From Paracoccaceae bacterium (GTDB lineage Bacteria; Pseudomonadota; Alphaproteobacteria; Rhodobacterales; Rhodobacteraceae), in the NCBI GenBank assembly GCA_030758115.1, contig JANREX010000060.1:124001-188000 (forward strand): a stretch of 64,000 nucleotides of DNA, written 5' to 3'. Positions 10,447-21,020 of the stretch are shown piece after piece. The translations under genes were made by a program, and so were the position numbers. Positions within the stretch are counted from its first letter, which is position 1, and each line of letters begins with the position of its first letter. Below the pieces are notes generated by a model. The model saw only the letters and a list, made by a program, of their open reading frames with translations. It was not told the DNA's origin and searched no databases.

Positions 10447-11142
10447 TCAGTCGCCCAGATAGGCCGCCAGGGATGGGGGCGGGTTATCCAGCAAGGCATC
10501 CGTGGGCTGCGGCGGCAGGGCAGTGCCTTCTGCCACAAGGATCGTCAGTGGCGCGATCCGCCTTGCGTCGGACGGATCGTGACTGACCATCAGAAGGGTT
10601 GCGCCCGTTTCACGGGCAAGATCGGCCACGAGGTCAAGCATCTCGGATTTGAGGGCAGGACCAAGGGCCGCAAAGGGCTCGTCCAGCAGGATCAGGGGGC
10701 GGCGTTGCACCAATACGCGCGCCAAGGACACACGACCCTGCTGCCCCCCGGAAAGGGCACCGGGCTTGCGCGCACCGTAGCCATCAAGACCAACACGCCG
10801 CAGGGCATCCGACACAGCAAACCGCTCCTCTTTGGACAAGCGCAGATCAGGCCGGATCCCTAATCCGACATTCTGCGCCACAGTCAGATGCGGAAACAGG
10901 TTGTTGTCCTGAAACAGCATGGAAACGGGGCGTTTCGCCGGTGGCAGGGTGGTGATGTCCTGACCTTGCCACAGGACCCGGCCCTGCACCGGCGCAAAGA
11001 ACCCCGCGATGACATTGAGAAGGGTGGATTTGCCGGCGCCGGAAGGGCCGATGACAGCCACCACGGCCCCTGCCTGAAGCGACAGATCGGCGCGCAGGGC
11101 AAAAGCATCCTGCCGGATTTCCAGGCTCTCAAGCGTCAGCAT
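10447..11142 (-). CDS. thiQ: thiamine ABC transporter ATP-binding protein
   Basis: Walker A GPSGAGKS, LSGGQQGRVSLAR signature; in thiBPQ order under TPP riboswitch. Confidence 0.92.
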   Translation of the reverse strand: MLTLESLEIRQDAFALRADLSLQAGAVVAVIGPSGAGKSTLLNVIAGFFAPVQGRVLWQGQDITTLPPAKRPVSMLFQDNNLFPHLTVAQNVGLGIRPDLRLSKEERFAVSDALRRVGLDGYGARKPGALSGGQQGRVSLARVLVQRRPLILLDEPFAALGPALKSEMLDLVADLARETGATLLMVSHDPSDARRIAPLTILVAEGTALPPQPTDALLDNPPPSLAAYLGD

Positions 11143-12694
11143 CGCGGCGCCCTCCCCGATCGAACAGCCAGAACAGCAGCAGGCTGAATGCAAGCAGGAT
11201 CACCCCTGCCCCTGCCGCGGCGTCCATCCTGTAAGCCCCCATGAGCCGCAGGATCTGAAGCGGCAAGGTCGCGCGATCCGGATCGGCAAAAAGGGCGATC
11301 ACACCAAGGTCACCCATCGACAACGCCGCCGCAAGCCCGGCTGAAAACCCAAGCGGGCGGCGCAGGCGTGGCAGAGTCAGCCCCCGCAAACGCGCAAGAC
11401 CGGTCATGCCAAGACTGTCGGCCAACGGCCCGAAGTCACGCTCGATTTCCCGCAAGGCGGGGGCCATGACCCGCAGGGCGAAGGGAAGTGCCGCCATCGC
11501 ATTGACCAGCACCGTCACCGCAAAGGCCCAGCGCGCCGGATCGCTGACCGGATTGATCAGAAGAAACAAACCCGTGCCGATCACCAGCGGGGACGCCGCA
11601 ATACCCAGCAGCCCCAGCGCTTCGACCCCACGCCGCTGCAGCGCCAGATGAGCCAGCGCAAGGGCCATGGCCACCGTCAGAACGGTCGATGACAGGGCCA
11701 TCACCAGCGATACCCACGCCGCCCGCCAGACCTGCATCGGTATCGCGTCCAACCCGGACAGACCGCGCCAGACAACCGCCCCCAGCGGCAGCAGAAGAAA
11801 CAGCGCCGCCAACAGCAGAACAAGGCAGTCCAGCACCCGCAGCGGCCACTGTTCGGCCTCCCAGCGGCGCGGAACCCTGTCCATGCCACGCCCGAACCCG
11901 TCCAGAAGGCTCAGGCGCAAGGCCAGACCCGCGGCCAGCATGACGATCGCCATCTGCAGGACTGACAGAACCGCCGCGCGACCAAGATCGAAATCAAGCC
12001 GGAACGCCTGGTAGATTGCCAGTTCGACCGTCGTCGCGCGCGGCCCGCCGCCAAGGGTCAGCGCCACGGCAAAGCTGCTCAGGCAGATGGCAAAGATCAA
12101 CAGCATCGCTCCCGGCAGGGTGGCGCGCAGCATCGGCCATTCAAGAAGGCGGAACACATCGCGCGGCTGGCAGCCAAGACTTGCCGCAAGACGGAACCTT
12201 TCAGCCGGAATGCCCTGCCACCCCTGAAGCAGGATCCGGGTGGCCAATGGCAGATTGAAGAAGACATGCGCCAGAACGACCCCATGCAGCCCATAGATCT
12301 GCACTGGCGGCAGGCCGATCCATGCCAGTGCCTGATTGACGATCCCGGAGCGTCCGAAAACCGCCAAAAGCCCCAGCACGGCGACGATGACGGGCAAGAT
12401 GAAGGGCGCGCCCATGAGCGTGATCAAAACGGATCGGCCCGGAAATTGGCGGCGTGCCAGGGCCCGGGCCACCGGAATGGCCAGGATCACGCTGAAGATG
12501 GCGGACAGAAACGCCTGGAAAATCGTGAAGCGGACGGCTGACCAATCCGCAGGGCCAGGCAGGCTTGCCCCGCTCGCGCGCCAGAACACCGCCAGCAAGG
12601 GCAGCACAACAAAGGCCACCAGCAGGGTTGCCACAGCCCAACCGGCCCGGGGGCCTGCCGGATGCCACCCTAGCGGGACAGGACGCGAAGCCAT
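11129..12694 (-). CDS. thiP: thiamine ABC transporter permease
   Basis: About 520 aa, two permease halves; between thiB and thiQ. Confidence 0.92.
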   Translation of the reverse strand: MASRPVPLGWHPAGPRAGWAVATLLVAFVVLPLLAVFWRASGASLPGPADWSAVRFTIFQAFLSAIFSVILAIPVARALARRQFPGRSVLITLMGAPFILPVIVAVLGLLAVFGRSGIVNQALAWIGLPPVQIYGLHGVVLAHVFFNLPLATRILLQGWQGIPAERFRLAASLGCQPRDVFRLLEWPMLRATLPGAMLLIFAICLSSFAVALTLGGGPRATTVELAIYQAFRLDFDLGRAAVLSVLQMAIVMLAAGLALRLSLLDGFGRGMDRVPRRWEAEQWPLRVLDCLVLLLAALFLLLPLGAVVWRGLSGLDAIPMQVWRAAWVSLVMALSSTVLTVAMALALAHLALQRRGVEALGLLGIAASPLVIGTGLFLLINPVSDPARWAFAVTVLVNAMAALPFALRVMAPALREIERDFGPLADSLGMTGLARLRGLTLPRLRRPLGFSAGLAAALSMGDLGVIALFADPDRATLPLQILRLMGAYRMDAAAGAGVILLAFSLLLFWLFDRGGRRDADA

Positions 12695-13647
12695 TCGTCC
12701 AGCGCCAGATCACGCAGCGCATCGGCCTGGTCGATCGGGGCCAAAATCGCCTTTTCAGGCTGAATCAGGGTCGAAAATCCATCGGGCAACCCACCTTCCG
12801 GCATGATGACCGGATACATCCAGTTGGTCGTGGGAATGATCGACTGGAACGCGTTGCCCAGCATGAAACGCAGGAACTGATCGGCCAGTTCGGGCTGATC
12901 GGTCGCCGCCAGTTTGCCGGCAACCTCGATCTGCATGTAGTGTCCTTCGGTGAAAGGAAGGGCCACCTTGCTGTCGTCTTCCTCGGCAATCAGATGATAG
13001 GCGGGCGAAGTCGTGTATGACAGGACCAGATCAGCCTCGCCTTCCAGGAACAGGCCGTAAGCCTCGGACCAGCCGGGAGTGACGGTCACGATATTGTCGG
13101 CCAGCCCTTCCCAGATACCGGCGGCTTCGTCGCCATAGGCGGATTTGACCCACATCAGCAGGCCAAGTCCGGGGGTGGATGACCGGGGATCCTGGATCAC
13201 GATCTTGAGGTCGCTGGCCGCCAATGCGCGAAAATCGGCGGGCTGCGCCGCGTCCCGATTGCCGACGAAGGCGAAGTAACCCCAGTCATAGGGCAGGAAC
13301 AGCGGATCGGTCCAGTCCACCGGCAGGTCCAGATCAGTGTCAACCGTATGAGCCATGAAGAGCCCGGTTTCCCGCGCCGCCGCGATCAGGCCGGTATCGA
13401 GGCCCAGCACGATATCGGCATCGCTGCGCGCCCCTTCCAGACGAAGGCGACCCAGTAGGGCCGCGCCATCGCCAGCCCCGACCAGGTTCAAGGTGCAGCC
13501 GCATTCCGCTTCGAAGGCTTCCTTGACGGCAGGTCCCGGCCCCCAGTCAGAGACGAAACTGTCATAGGTATAGACGGTCAGTTCCGGGGTCTGGGCCAAT
13601 GCGGGACCAGCGGCCAGAAGGGTGGCAATCACGAGATGGGGCTTCAT
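12670..13647 (-). CDS. thiB: thiamine ABC transporter substrate-binding protein
   Basis: Signal peptide, ELTVYTYDSFVSDWGPG, TTNWMYPV near C-terminus; ATG at 13647. Confidence 0.93.
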   Translation of the reverse strand: MKPHLVIATLLAAGPALAQTPELTVYTYDSFVSDWGPGPAVKEAFEAECGCTLNLVGAGDGAALLGRLRLEGARSDADIVLGLDTGLIAAARETGLFMAHTVDTDLDLPVDWTDPLFLPYDWGYFAFVGNRDAAQPADFRALAASDLKIVIQDPRSSTPGLGLLMWVKSAYGDEAAGIWEGLADNIVTVTPGWSEAYGLFLEGEADLVLSYTTSPAYHLIAEEDDSKVALPFTEGHYMQIEVAGKLAATDQPELADQFLRFMLGNAFQSIIPTTNWMYPVIMPEGGLPDGFSTLIQPEKAILAPIDQADALRDLALDEWLRVLSR

Positions 13648-13696
13648 TCTATCCTCCAACGATCCGGGCTTCGGGGCAGTGTGGAGGGCGTCCATA

Positions 13697-13788
13697 CCTT
13701 CCCTCCGCCGGGTCTAACCGGTTCAGGTTCAACGGGTTCGCCTTGCGGCATCTCAGCGTGGCGGAAGGCCATGCACCCCGAGGTGAGC
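13697..13788 (-). promoter_or_regulatory. TPP riboswitch (THI element) upstream of thiBPQ
   Basis: Minus strand CTCACCTCGGGGTGC...GCTGAGATGCCGCAAGGCGAACCCGTTGAACCTGAACCGGTTAGACCCGGCGGAGGGAAGG matches TPP riboswitch core. Confidence 0.95.
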
Positions 13789-13881
13789 GCGACCCTAGTG
13801 CCGCAGGACAGCCCCATCAAGGCAAAACCGCTTGAGACAGGGCAAGCGCCCCGCTAGACCAGCCGCAAAGGAGTGCTGCAC

Positions 13882-14997
13882 ATGAGCATGAACAGCTTTG
13901 GCCATCTGTTCCGCGTGACCACCTGGGGCGAAAGCCACGGGCCTGCGCTGGGGGCGACCGTGGACGGTTGCCCGCCGGGCATCGCGATCAACGAAGGCAT
14001 GATCCAGCAATGGCTGGACCGGCGCAAACCGGGGCAGAACAAATATACGACCCAGCGGCGCGAGGCCGACGAGGTTCGCATCCTTTCCGGCGTGTTCGAA
14101 GGGCAGACAACCGGCACGCCCGTGCAGCTGATGATCGAGAATACCGACCAGCGGTCCAAGGATTACGGCGACATTGCCGAGAAATTCCGCCCTGGCCATG
14201 CCGACATCACCTATTGGCAGAAATACGGTGTCCGGGACTATCGCGGCGGCGGACGGTCTTCGGCGCGCGAAACAGCGGCACGTGTGGCGGCCGGCGGCCT
14301 TGCACGGGCGGCGCTGGCGACACTTGCCCCCGCGGTGCAGATCACCGGCTACATGACGCAGATCGGCCCCCATGGGATCGACCGCGACCGGTTCGACTGG
14401 GACCAGATCGACCAGAACCCGTTCTGGACGCCAGATGCCGTGGCCGCCGCCGAATGGGCCGATTACCTTGACGGTCTGCGCAAGTCCGGCAACTCGGTCG
14501 GCGCGATCATCGAGGTGGTTGCCCGGGGTGTGCCTGCCGGACTTGGCGCACCGATTTATGGCAAGTTAGACACTGATCTGGCCGCAGCGATGATGTCGAT
14601 CAACGCGGTCAAGGGCGTGGAAATCGGGGAAGGCATGGCCGCGGCCATGCTGACCGGCGAGGAAAACGCCGATGAGATCTTCCTGGGCAATGACGGCGAG
14701 CCGGTCTATTCGTCCAACCACGCAGGCGGCATTCTGGGCGGCATTTCGACCGGGCAGGACGTCGTCGTCAGGTTCGCGGTCAAACCCACATCATCGATCC
14801 TGAAACCCCGGCAGACGATCACCAAGAGTGGTCAGGCCGCCGAGATCATCACCAAGGGTCGGCACGATCCCTGCGTCGGTATACGTGCCGTTCCGGTCGG
14901 CGAGGCGATGATGGCCTGCGTCATCCTGGATCATATCCTGTTGCATCGGGGCCAGATTGGCGGCGCGGTTGGCGAGACACGCGGGCGCATCGGGTAA
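13882..14997 (+). CDS. aroC: chorismate synthase
   Basis: [41 protein letters not shown]. Confidence 0.98.
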   Translation: MSMNSFGHLFRVTTWGESHGPALGATVDGCPPGIAINEGMIQQWLDRRKPGQNKYTTQRREADEVRILSGVFEGQTTGTPVQLMIENTDQRSKDYGDIAEKFRPGHADITYWQKYGVRDYRGGGRSSARETAARVAAGGLARAALATLAPAVQITGYMTQIGPHGIDRDRFDWDQIDQNPFWTPDAVAAAEWADYLDGLRKSGNSVGAIIEVVARGVPAGLGAPIYGKLDTDLAAAMMSINAVKGVEIGEGMAAAMLTGEENADEIFLGNDGEPVYSSNHAGGILGGISTGQDVVVRFAVKPTSSILKPRQTITKSGQAAEIITKGRHDPCVGIRAVPVGEAMMACVILDHILLHRGQIGGAVGETRGRIG

Positions 14998-15000
14998 GGC

Positions 15001-15945
15001 TTGGGCGCGATCCTGACCATCACGTTCCCGATCTTCGCACTGATCGCGATCGGATACGGGGCGGTGCGCGCAGGGCTGTTCACGCAGTCCGACATGAAAA
15101 CGCTGGGCAAATATGTCCTGAACATCGCCTTGCCGGCATTGCTGTTCAACGCCATCGCCACACGCGATCCGGGCGAGGTGCTGAACCTTGGGTATCTTGC
15201 TGTCTTCGCATTGGGTGGATTGCTGACAATCGGCGTTACCTTCCTGTGGTTCACCCTTCAGGGCACAGGCCCCGCCCGCCGCGCGATCGCCGTCATGGGA
15301 TCGACCTGCCACAATTCGGGGTTCGTGGGATATCCGGTGATGCTGCTGGTCTTTCCCGATCTGGCAGGCGTGGTGCTTGCGCTGAACATGGTTGTTGAGA
15401 ACTTCCTGCTGATCCCGCTTTGTCTGATCCTTCTGGAAGCGTCTCGCGACCGGCAAGGGAAATCGCTGCCAAGGATCGCGGCGGGCATCATCCTGGGTGT
15501 CTTGCGCCGGCCCATGGTGATCGGCCTGATACTGGGCCTTCTGGTGATGCTGTCGGGACTGCCCGTGCCGCAGATGATCACGCGCCTGATGGACGTGCTG
15601 GCCGCATCCTCCAGCGCGCTTGCCTTGTTCGTGATAGGCGGCTCGCTTGTGGGTCTGCCCATCGTGGGCCAACGGTCGCTGGCGGCACAGATCGTGGCGG
15701 GCAAGCTGCTGATCAGCCCGGCCATGACTGCGCTGGTTCTGATGACCCTGCCCCTGATCGGCCTGCCCTTGCTGTCCGGCGACATGGCGGTGGCCGTGAT
15801 CCTGTCGACGGCGATGCCAATGTTCGGGATCTATACGCTTCTGGCCCAGGATTACGGGCATGAGGGGATCGCGTCGATCGCGCTGCTGGGTGCGACGGGG
15901 GGTGCGTTCTTCACCCTGAGCGCGCTGCTTGCGCTTCTGACCTGA
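15001..15945 (+). CDS. AEC-family transporter (auxin efflux carrier-like permease), TTG start
   Basis: Ten-TM AEC pattern GYGAVRAGLFTQSDMKTLGKYVLNIALPALLFNAIA; immediately after aroC. Confidence 0.88.
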   Translation: MGAILTITFPIFALIAIGYGAVRAGLFTQSDMKTLGKYVLNIALPALLFNAIATRDPGEVLNLGYLAVFALGGLLTIGVTFLWFTLQGTGPARRAIAVMGSTCHNSGFVGYPVMLLVFPDLAGVVLALNMVVENFLLIPLCLILLEASRDRQGKSLPRIAAGIILGVLRRPMVIGLILGLLVMLSGLPVPQMITRLMDVLAASSSALALFVIGGSLVGLPIVGQRSLAAQIVAGKLLISPAMTALVLMTLPLIGLPLLSGDMAVAVILSTAMPMFGIYTLLAQDYGHEGIASIALLGATGGAFFTLSALLALLT

Positions 15946-16365
15946 TCAGGAAAGCGCCGCCTGCAGAGCCGTGTCCATCAGCGCCTTGATCTCGGCGCGG
16001 CCTGTCTGTGCCACGATGCGTCCCAACTCCTGATCGCCACGCAACACGACCAGTGTCGAACGGCGCGGGATCTTCAACTTCTGCACGATGTCCGAGCGAC
16101 CGTATTCGTCCCAATCAACATCGATGAAGGTGATCTTCTTCTCATACTCGGGCGTTTCGGCCTTGAGGGCTGCCAGAACACGCTCCTGCGCCTTGCATGT
16201 GCTGCACCAGCTGGCCTTGAAATCCAGAAACACGGTATCGCCTGCCGCCAGCCGTTCGGCCAGCAGGGCAGGCGTATAAGGCAGACCGGCGGCGCGCACG
16301 GCAAGCGGAAAGGCCAGTGTCACCGTGGTCAGAGATGTCAGAGCAATGAAATCGCGGCGGTTCAT
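15946..16365 (-). CDS. thioredoxin-fold exported protein (CSTC active site)
   Basis: Tat-like leader MNRRDFIALTSL; FLDFKASWCSTCKAQERVL. Confidence 0.87.
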   Translation of the reverse strand: MNRRDFIALTSLTTVTLAFPLAVRAAGLPYTPALLAERLAAGDTVFLDFKASWCSTCKAQERVLAALKAETPEYEKKITFIDVDWDEYGRSDIVQKLKIPRRSTLVVLRGDQELGRIVAQTGRAEIKALMDTALQAALS

Positions 16366-16510
16366 GGAAACTCCTTCAGGTGAACAGGACATGGTCAAAC
16401 GGACAGGGCGGGACAGCGGCCAGCCCGATGGCAACGATCTAGACGGGTTGCACCACGCCTGTCATCACACGTTGCCTTCAACCACCATCACGAGACCGTG
16501 GGGCCCTGTT

Positions 16511-17383
16511 TCAAACCACCGGTTTCTGGCGCGAAAGCTGGACGGCAAGGATGCCGGCGGCGATGATCACCACACCCACGATGTCGAGGAGGCCCAGCGC
16601 CTCACCCAGAAGGACCGCGGCGATGGCCACCCCGAAGAACGGGTTGAGGAAATGAAAGGTGGCCGCCTTGACCGCGCCGATCTGGTTGACCAGCGTGAAC
16701 CAGACCCAGGTGGCCGCAAGACCGGGAACCAGCGTGGTATAAAGAAAGGCCACGACAAGCTTCCAGTTCATGGTCACTTCGATCGTCTCGAACAGGGCCG
16801 ACCCCACGGCAAGAATGGCGGCTCCCACGAACATCTGAAGCCCTACGATCATCATCACGTTCCCGCCCGAAGATGCCCCCCGCACGGACAGGGTTGCCAC
16901 GGTCAGTGCCGCAGCGCCAAGTATGCACAGCATCAGACCGTAGAGGTCGACCCCGGCATCCAGCCGCGCCCCCATGATCAGGCCAACGCCCAGAAAGCCC
17001 AGAACAAGGCCGATCAAACCCAGACGCGGCAGCCTTTCACGAAAGATCGCCCATCCCGCAAAGGCCACCATCAGCGGCATGGAGGATGCGATGATCGACG
17101 CGACAGAGGCCTCGACCGTCTGCATCGCAACAAAGTTCAGGCCAAGGTAAAGTGCATTCTGGCACAGGCCGAAGATGATCGTCGCGCGCCATTGCGCGCG
17201 CGTCAGGCGGAAGGTCTGGCCCAGCGCAACGGCAATGCCCACACCTATGAGGCCCGACAGGAAGAACCGTAGCGACAAGGAAGCCAGAGGCGGCGCATAG
17301 GCCACGATGATCCGCGCCGAGGTGAAGGCCGACGACCACATCAGGGCAAACATCAACCCCATGGCAATTGCGCGAATATTCAA
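16511..17383 (-). CDS. DMT-family (EamA) transporter
   Basis: Ten hydrophobic segments, internal duplication; probable TTG start. Confidence 0.88.
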   Translation of the reverse strand: MNIRAIAMGLMFALMWSSAFTSARIIVAYAPPLASLSLRFFLSGLIGVGIAVALGQTFRLTRAQWRATIIFGLCQNALYLGLNFVAMQTVEASVASIIASSMPLMVAFAGWAIFRERLPRLGLIGLVLGFLGVGLIMGARLDAGVDLYGLMLCILGAAALTVATLSVRGASSGGNVMMIVGLQMFVGAAILAVGSALFETIEVTMNWKLVVAFLYTTLVPGLAATWVWFTLVNQIGAVKAATFHFLNPFFGVAIAAVLLGEALGLLDIVGVVIIAAGILAVQLSRQKPVV

Positions 17384-17426
17384 GTCTGTCTCTGCCTGTC
17401 TGCCGGGTTGCCATGACACCCAAAGC

Positions 17427-17454
17427 AAAAGGGCCGCCATATTGGCGACCCTTT
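17427..17454 (-). terminator. putative terminator of HU gene
   Basis: AAAAGGG-CCGCCATATTGGCGA-CCCTTT stem. Confidence 0.55.
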
Positions 17455-17478
17455 CGGAATTTCATCAGGGATGCAAGA

Positions 17479-17766
17479 TCAGCCGTTCACGCTGTCCTTG
17501 AGCGCCTTGGCGATGGTCATCTTGACAACCTTGTCGGCGTCCTTCTGCATCTGCTCGCCGGTGGCGGGGTTGCGCACCATGCGCGACGGACGCTCGCGGC
17601 AGTAGATCTTGCCGATACCGGGCAGGGTCACTGCACCGCCGGCACCCACTTCGCGGGTGATGATCGCCACGACAGCATCCAGTGCGCTGCCCGCGGTTTT
17701 CTTGTCTGCGCCCATTTCATCGGCCAGAGCGGCAACAAGCTGGGTCTTGGTCATCGGTTTTGCCAT
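17479..17766 (-). CDS. HU-family DNA-binding protein
   Basis: MTKTQLVAALADEMGADKKTAGSALDAVV...RERPSRMVRNPATGE. Confidence 0.95.
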   Translation of the reverse strand: MAKPMTKTQLVAALADEMGADKKTAGSALDAVVAIITREVGAGGAVTLPGIGKIYCRERPSRMVRNPATGEQMQKDADKVVKMTIAKALKDSVNG

Positions 17767-17918
17767 TTCTTGGTCTCCTTCAACTGCCCGATCTGTTGGG
17801 GCTCATTTGTTAGATTTAACTGTATCTCGTGTCTAAACACAACGAATAGTGGGGCAACACAAGATCAAAACGTGCAAATATCCGCTTTTTTGCCTTTGGC
17901 AGCGTGAATTCGCCCGGT

Positions 17919-19400
17919 TCACAGGAAGGCCGTTTCGTCAAAACTTCGTAATTTCCGGCTGTGGATACGCGCAAGTGGCATGTCCCGCAAGCGTTCCATG
18001 GCCCGAATGCCGATCATAAGATGCCGTGACACCTGTGTCCGATAGAAATCCGAGGCCATGCCGGGCAACTTCAGCTCTCCATGCAGCGGCTTGTCCGAGA
18101 CACATAAAAGCGTGCCGTAAGGCACACGGAAGCGAAAGCCGTTGGCCGCGATCGTCGCACTTTCCATGTCCAGCGCAATGGCCCGGCTCTGGCTGAGGCG
18201 TTGCACCGGGCCGGTCTGGTCGCGCAATTCCCAGTTACGGTTGTCGACCGAAGCGACGGTTCCGGTTCGCATGATCCGCTTGAGATCGTAATCCTGAAGC
18301 TGCGTTTCCTCGGCCACGGCCTGCTGCAGCGCAATCTGGATTTCGGCCAGCGCAGGGATGGGCACCCATACCGGCAGGTCATCGTCCAGCACCTTGTCTT
18401 CGCGCAGATAGGCATGGGCCAGGACGAAATCACCCAGCGATTGCGAATTCCTGAGCCCCGCGCAATGGCCGACCATGATCCATGCATGCGGGCGCAGCAC
18501 CGCGATATGGTCAGTGGCAGTCTTGGCGTTGGAGGGGCCAACCCCGATATTGACCAAGGTGATCCCCGATCCATCCGCCCGCTTGAGGTGATAGGCCGGC
18601 ATTTGCGGCACCTTGTCGACGACGGGCAAGGGCGTCCGGGGGTCCGTGATCTCGACATTCCCGGTGCTGACGAAACTCACATAGCCGCTTTCCGGATCGG
18701 CCAGCACCTTGCGCGCATAGGCTTCGAACTCGGACACGTAGAACTGGTAGTTGGTAAACAGGACATGGTTCTGGAAATGCACCGGATCCGTCGCAGTGTA
18801 GTGGGCCAACCGCGCCAGAGAGTAATCCACCCGCTGCGCCGTGAAGGCGGCCAGCGGTTCGGTTCCATCCGGCGGCAGTTTGTAGGTTCCGTTCACGATA
18901 TCATCGTTCATCGTGTTCAGGTCGGGAACATCAAAGACATCGCGCAGGATGAAGTCGGCCGCCCCTTCCTGTGGCACGGTCATGCCCGGGTCATTGGCGA
19001 CCGCGAAATGCACCGGGATCGGTGTTTCGGACAGGCCGATCTGCACCGGCACCTCGTGGTTGAGGATCAGCAAACCGATTTGCTGTTCCAGGTAATTGCG
19101 GAACAGGTCGGGCCTCGTGATGGTGGTCGCATGTGCGCCGGGACGCGCGACATGGCCAAAGCTCAGGCGGCTGTCGACCTTGGCATGGCTGGTCGTGGTG
19201 ATGCGGATCTCGGGATAGAAGGCGCGGTAGCGGCAACCGGGATGGCCGGACTGCATCGTCCGGGCGAAACGATCACACAGAAATCCCGTGGCGCCATCAT
19301 AGAGCGCGACAAGGTGCGCAACGGCCGCCTTCGGATCGGTAAACGTCTGTGGTTCTGGCTGATCCGGTATGTTCAGCGGCAAATCATCCTGTCTGGGCAT
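17919..19400 (-). CDS. amn: AMP nucleosidase
   Basis: About 490 aa, long N-terminal domain plus C-terminal nucleoside phosphorylase-like domain (VGHCAGLRNSQSLGDFVLAHAY, ALDMESATIAANGFRFRVPYGTLLCVSDKP). Confidence 0.92.
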   Translation of the reverse strand: MPRQDDLPLNIPDQPEPQTFTDPKAAVAHLVALYDGATGFLCDRFARTMQSGHPGCRYRAFYPEIRITTTSHAKVDSRLSFGHVARPGAHATTITRPDLFRNYLEQQIGLLILNHEVPVQIGLSETPIPVHFAVANDPGMTVPQEGAADFILRDVFDVPDLNTMNDDIVNGTYKLPPDGTEPLAAFTAQRVDYSLARLAHYTATDPVHFQNHVLFTNYQFYVSEFEAYARKVLADPESGYVSFVSTGNVEITDPRTPLPVVDKVPQMPAYHLKRADGSGITLVNIGVGPSNAKTATDHIAVLRPHAWIMVGHCAGLRNSQSLGDFVLAHAYLREDKVLDDDLPVWVPIPALAEIQIALQQAVAEETQLQDYDLKRIMRTGTVASVDNRNWELRDQTGPVQRLSQSRAIALDMESATIAANGFRFRVPYGTLLCVSDKPLHGELKLPGMASDFYRTQVSRHLMIGIRAMERLRDMPLARIHSRKLRSFDETAFL

Positions 19401-19525
19401 TACGGCTCGCTTGCTTGGGACGGACCGCTGTGCCGCGATCCCAGCCCCACGTTGACACCCCACAGCACAAGGATCAAGCTGCGACGGGACGTCAGGCAAA
19501 GCCACGGAAAATGCAGGGGGTAACC

Positions 19526-19951
19526 ATGGATTTCGATAGCGTGACCGCGCCGGATTTCGGGCGCAGCCTGTCAGGTCTGGGGCTGAACCTGCTGGTCCGC
19601 GACGTGCCGAGACAGGCCCGTTTTCTTGCCGATGTGTTCGGCATGCAGACGCGTCGCATCAATCAGGATTTCGCGATCATCGACTATCATGGGCAGCTCG
19701 TGCAGCTGCATGCCGACAGGACCTATCACGCCAATCCGTTGCTGTCTCTGCTGCCGGAATCCGGTCCGCGCGGAACCGGCGCGGAACTGCGCCTGTTTCA
19801 GACGGATCCAGACACAGCCGCCGCACGGGCCGACGCCGCAGGCGGCATGATCCTGCAGCCGCCGACCGACAAACCCCACGGGCTGCGAGAGGCCTATATC
19901 ATGGATCCCGACGGTTATGTCTGGGTCCCCTCGCGCCCCCTGCCGGGTTGA
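19526..19951 (+). CDS. VOC/glyoxalase-family protein
   Basis: LGLNLLVRDVPRQARFLADVFGM...EAYIMDPDGYVWVPSRPL. Confidence 0.85.
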   Translation: MDFDSVTAPDFGRSLSGLGLNLLVRDVPRQARFLADVFGMQTRRINQDFAIIDYHGQLVQLHADRTYHANPLLSLLPESGPRGTGAELRLFQTDPDTAAARADAAGGMILQPPTDKPHGLREAYIMDPDGYVWVPSRPLPG

Positions 19952-21001
19952 TCAGGCCGCGTCGAAATCCAGCACCAGCCTGTCGCTGGTGGGCCGCGCC
20001 TGGCAAGCCAGGGTAAAGCCTGCCTCCAGTTCCCAGGGTTCCAGCGAATAGTTCACGGCCATTTCGGCGCTGCCCTCGGCCACCTTGCAGCGGCAGGTGC
20101 AGCACATCCCGCCCTTGCAGGAATAGGGCAGTTCCAGGCCCTGGCGCTCGGCTGCGGCGACGACATTGTCATCTCCGGCTTCGACGGTGAACTGCTTGCG
20201 CGCACCGTCCAACACCACCTCGACCGTGACACCGTGGGCCGCGGCCGCTTCGGCTGCGGCGGAACGGGGCGCACGCTGCACCTCACCGTCCTGAAAGAAG
20301 CGCTCGAAGTGGACGCGTTCTTTCGGGATGCCCTGCTCCTTCAGCATGGTCGCCACATCGTCGATCATGTCGCCCGGACCGCAGAGGAACACCCCATCCG
20401 CGCCCGCCAGATCAACAGCACCAGCCCGCGCCAGTGCCGCGACCTTCTCGCCGGTAATGCGCCCGTTCAGCAGGGCCACGTCCTGTGGTTCCCGGCTGAG
20501 GATATGGATCAGGGTGAAGCGGTCGACATAGCGGTCCTTGAGGCCATCCAGCGCCTCGCGGAACATGATCGAGCCGGTGTTGCGGTTGCCATAGATCAGC
20601 GTGACCTCGGCCCCGCGCGCCAGGGCATCGGCGGCCATGGAGACCATCGGCGTGACACCGGACCCGGCGGCGATCAGCACAAGGCGATCCTCGGACTTGC
20701 AGGTAAAGCGCCCCTCGGGCGGCATGACCTGAAGGTGTTGTCCGGGGGCAAGATCTTGCGCAAAGCTTGAGAACGCGCCGCCTTGCACGTGCTTGACACC
20801 CACGGTCAGCGGCTTGCCCGGCAGACTGGCAATGGAATAGGAGCGGCGGATATCCTGCCCGCCCACGGTCGCCCGCAGGGTCAGGTATTGCCCCGGCACC
20901 CATGCGAAGACGTCAGTCAGCGCCTCTGGGACATCAAAGGAAATCGCCACGGAATCAGGCGTCTCGTGGCGCACCTCGCGGATGGTCAGGTCATGGAACA
21001 T
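19952..21001 (-). CDS. paaE: phenylacetyl-CoA 1,2-epoxidase subunit PaaE (reductase)
   Basis: FNR-like domain (RRSYSIAS, AAGSGVTPM) plus 2Fe-2S CKGGMCCTCRCKV; last of paaABCDE. Confidence 0.94.
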   Translation of the reverse strand: MFHDLTIREVRHETPDSVAISFDVPEALTDVFAWVPGQYLTLRATVGGQDIRRSYSIASLPGKPLTVGVKHVQGGAFSSFAQDLAPGQHLQVMPPEGRFTCKSEDRLVLIAAGSGVTPMVSMAADALARGAEVTLIYGNRNTGSIMFREALDGLKDRYVDRFTLIHILSREPQDVALLNGRITGEKVAALARAGAVDLAGADGVFLCGPGDMIDDVATMLKEQGIPKERVHFERFFQDGEVQRAPRSAAAEAAAAHGVTVEVVLDGARKQFTVEAGDDNVVAAAERQGLELPYSCKGGMCCTCRCKVAEGSAEMAVNYSLEPWELEAGFTLACQARPTSDRLVLDFDAA

Positions 21002-21020
21002 GGGCGTTTCCCTCGTGTCG

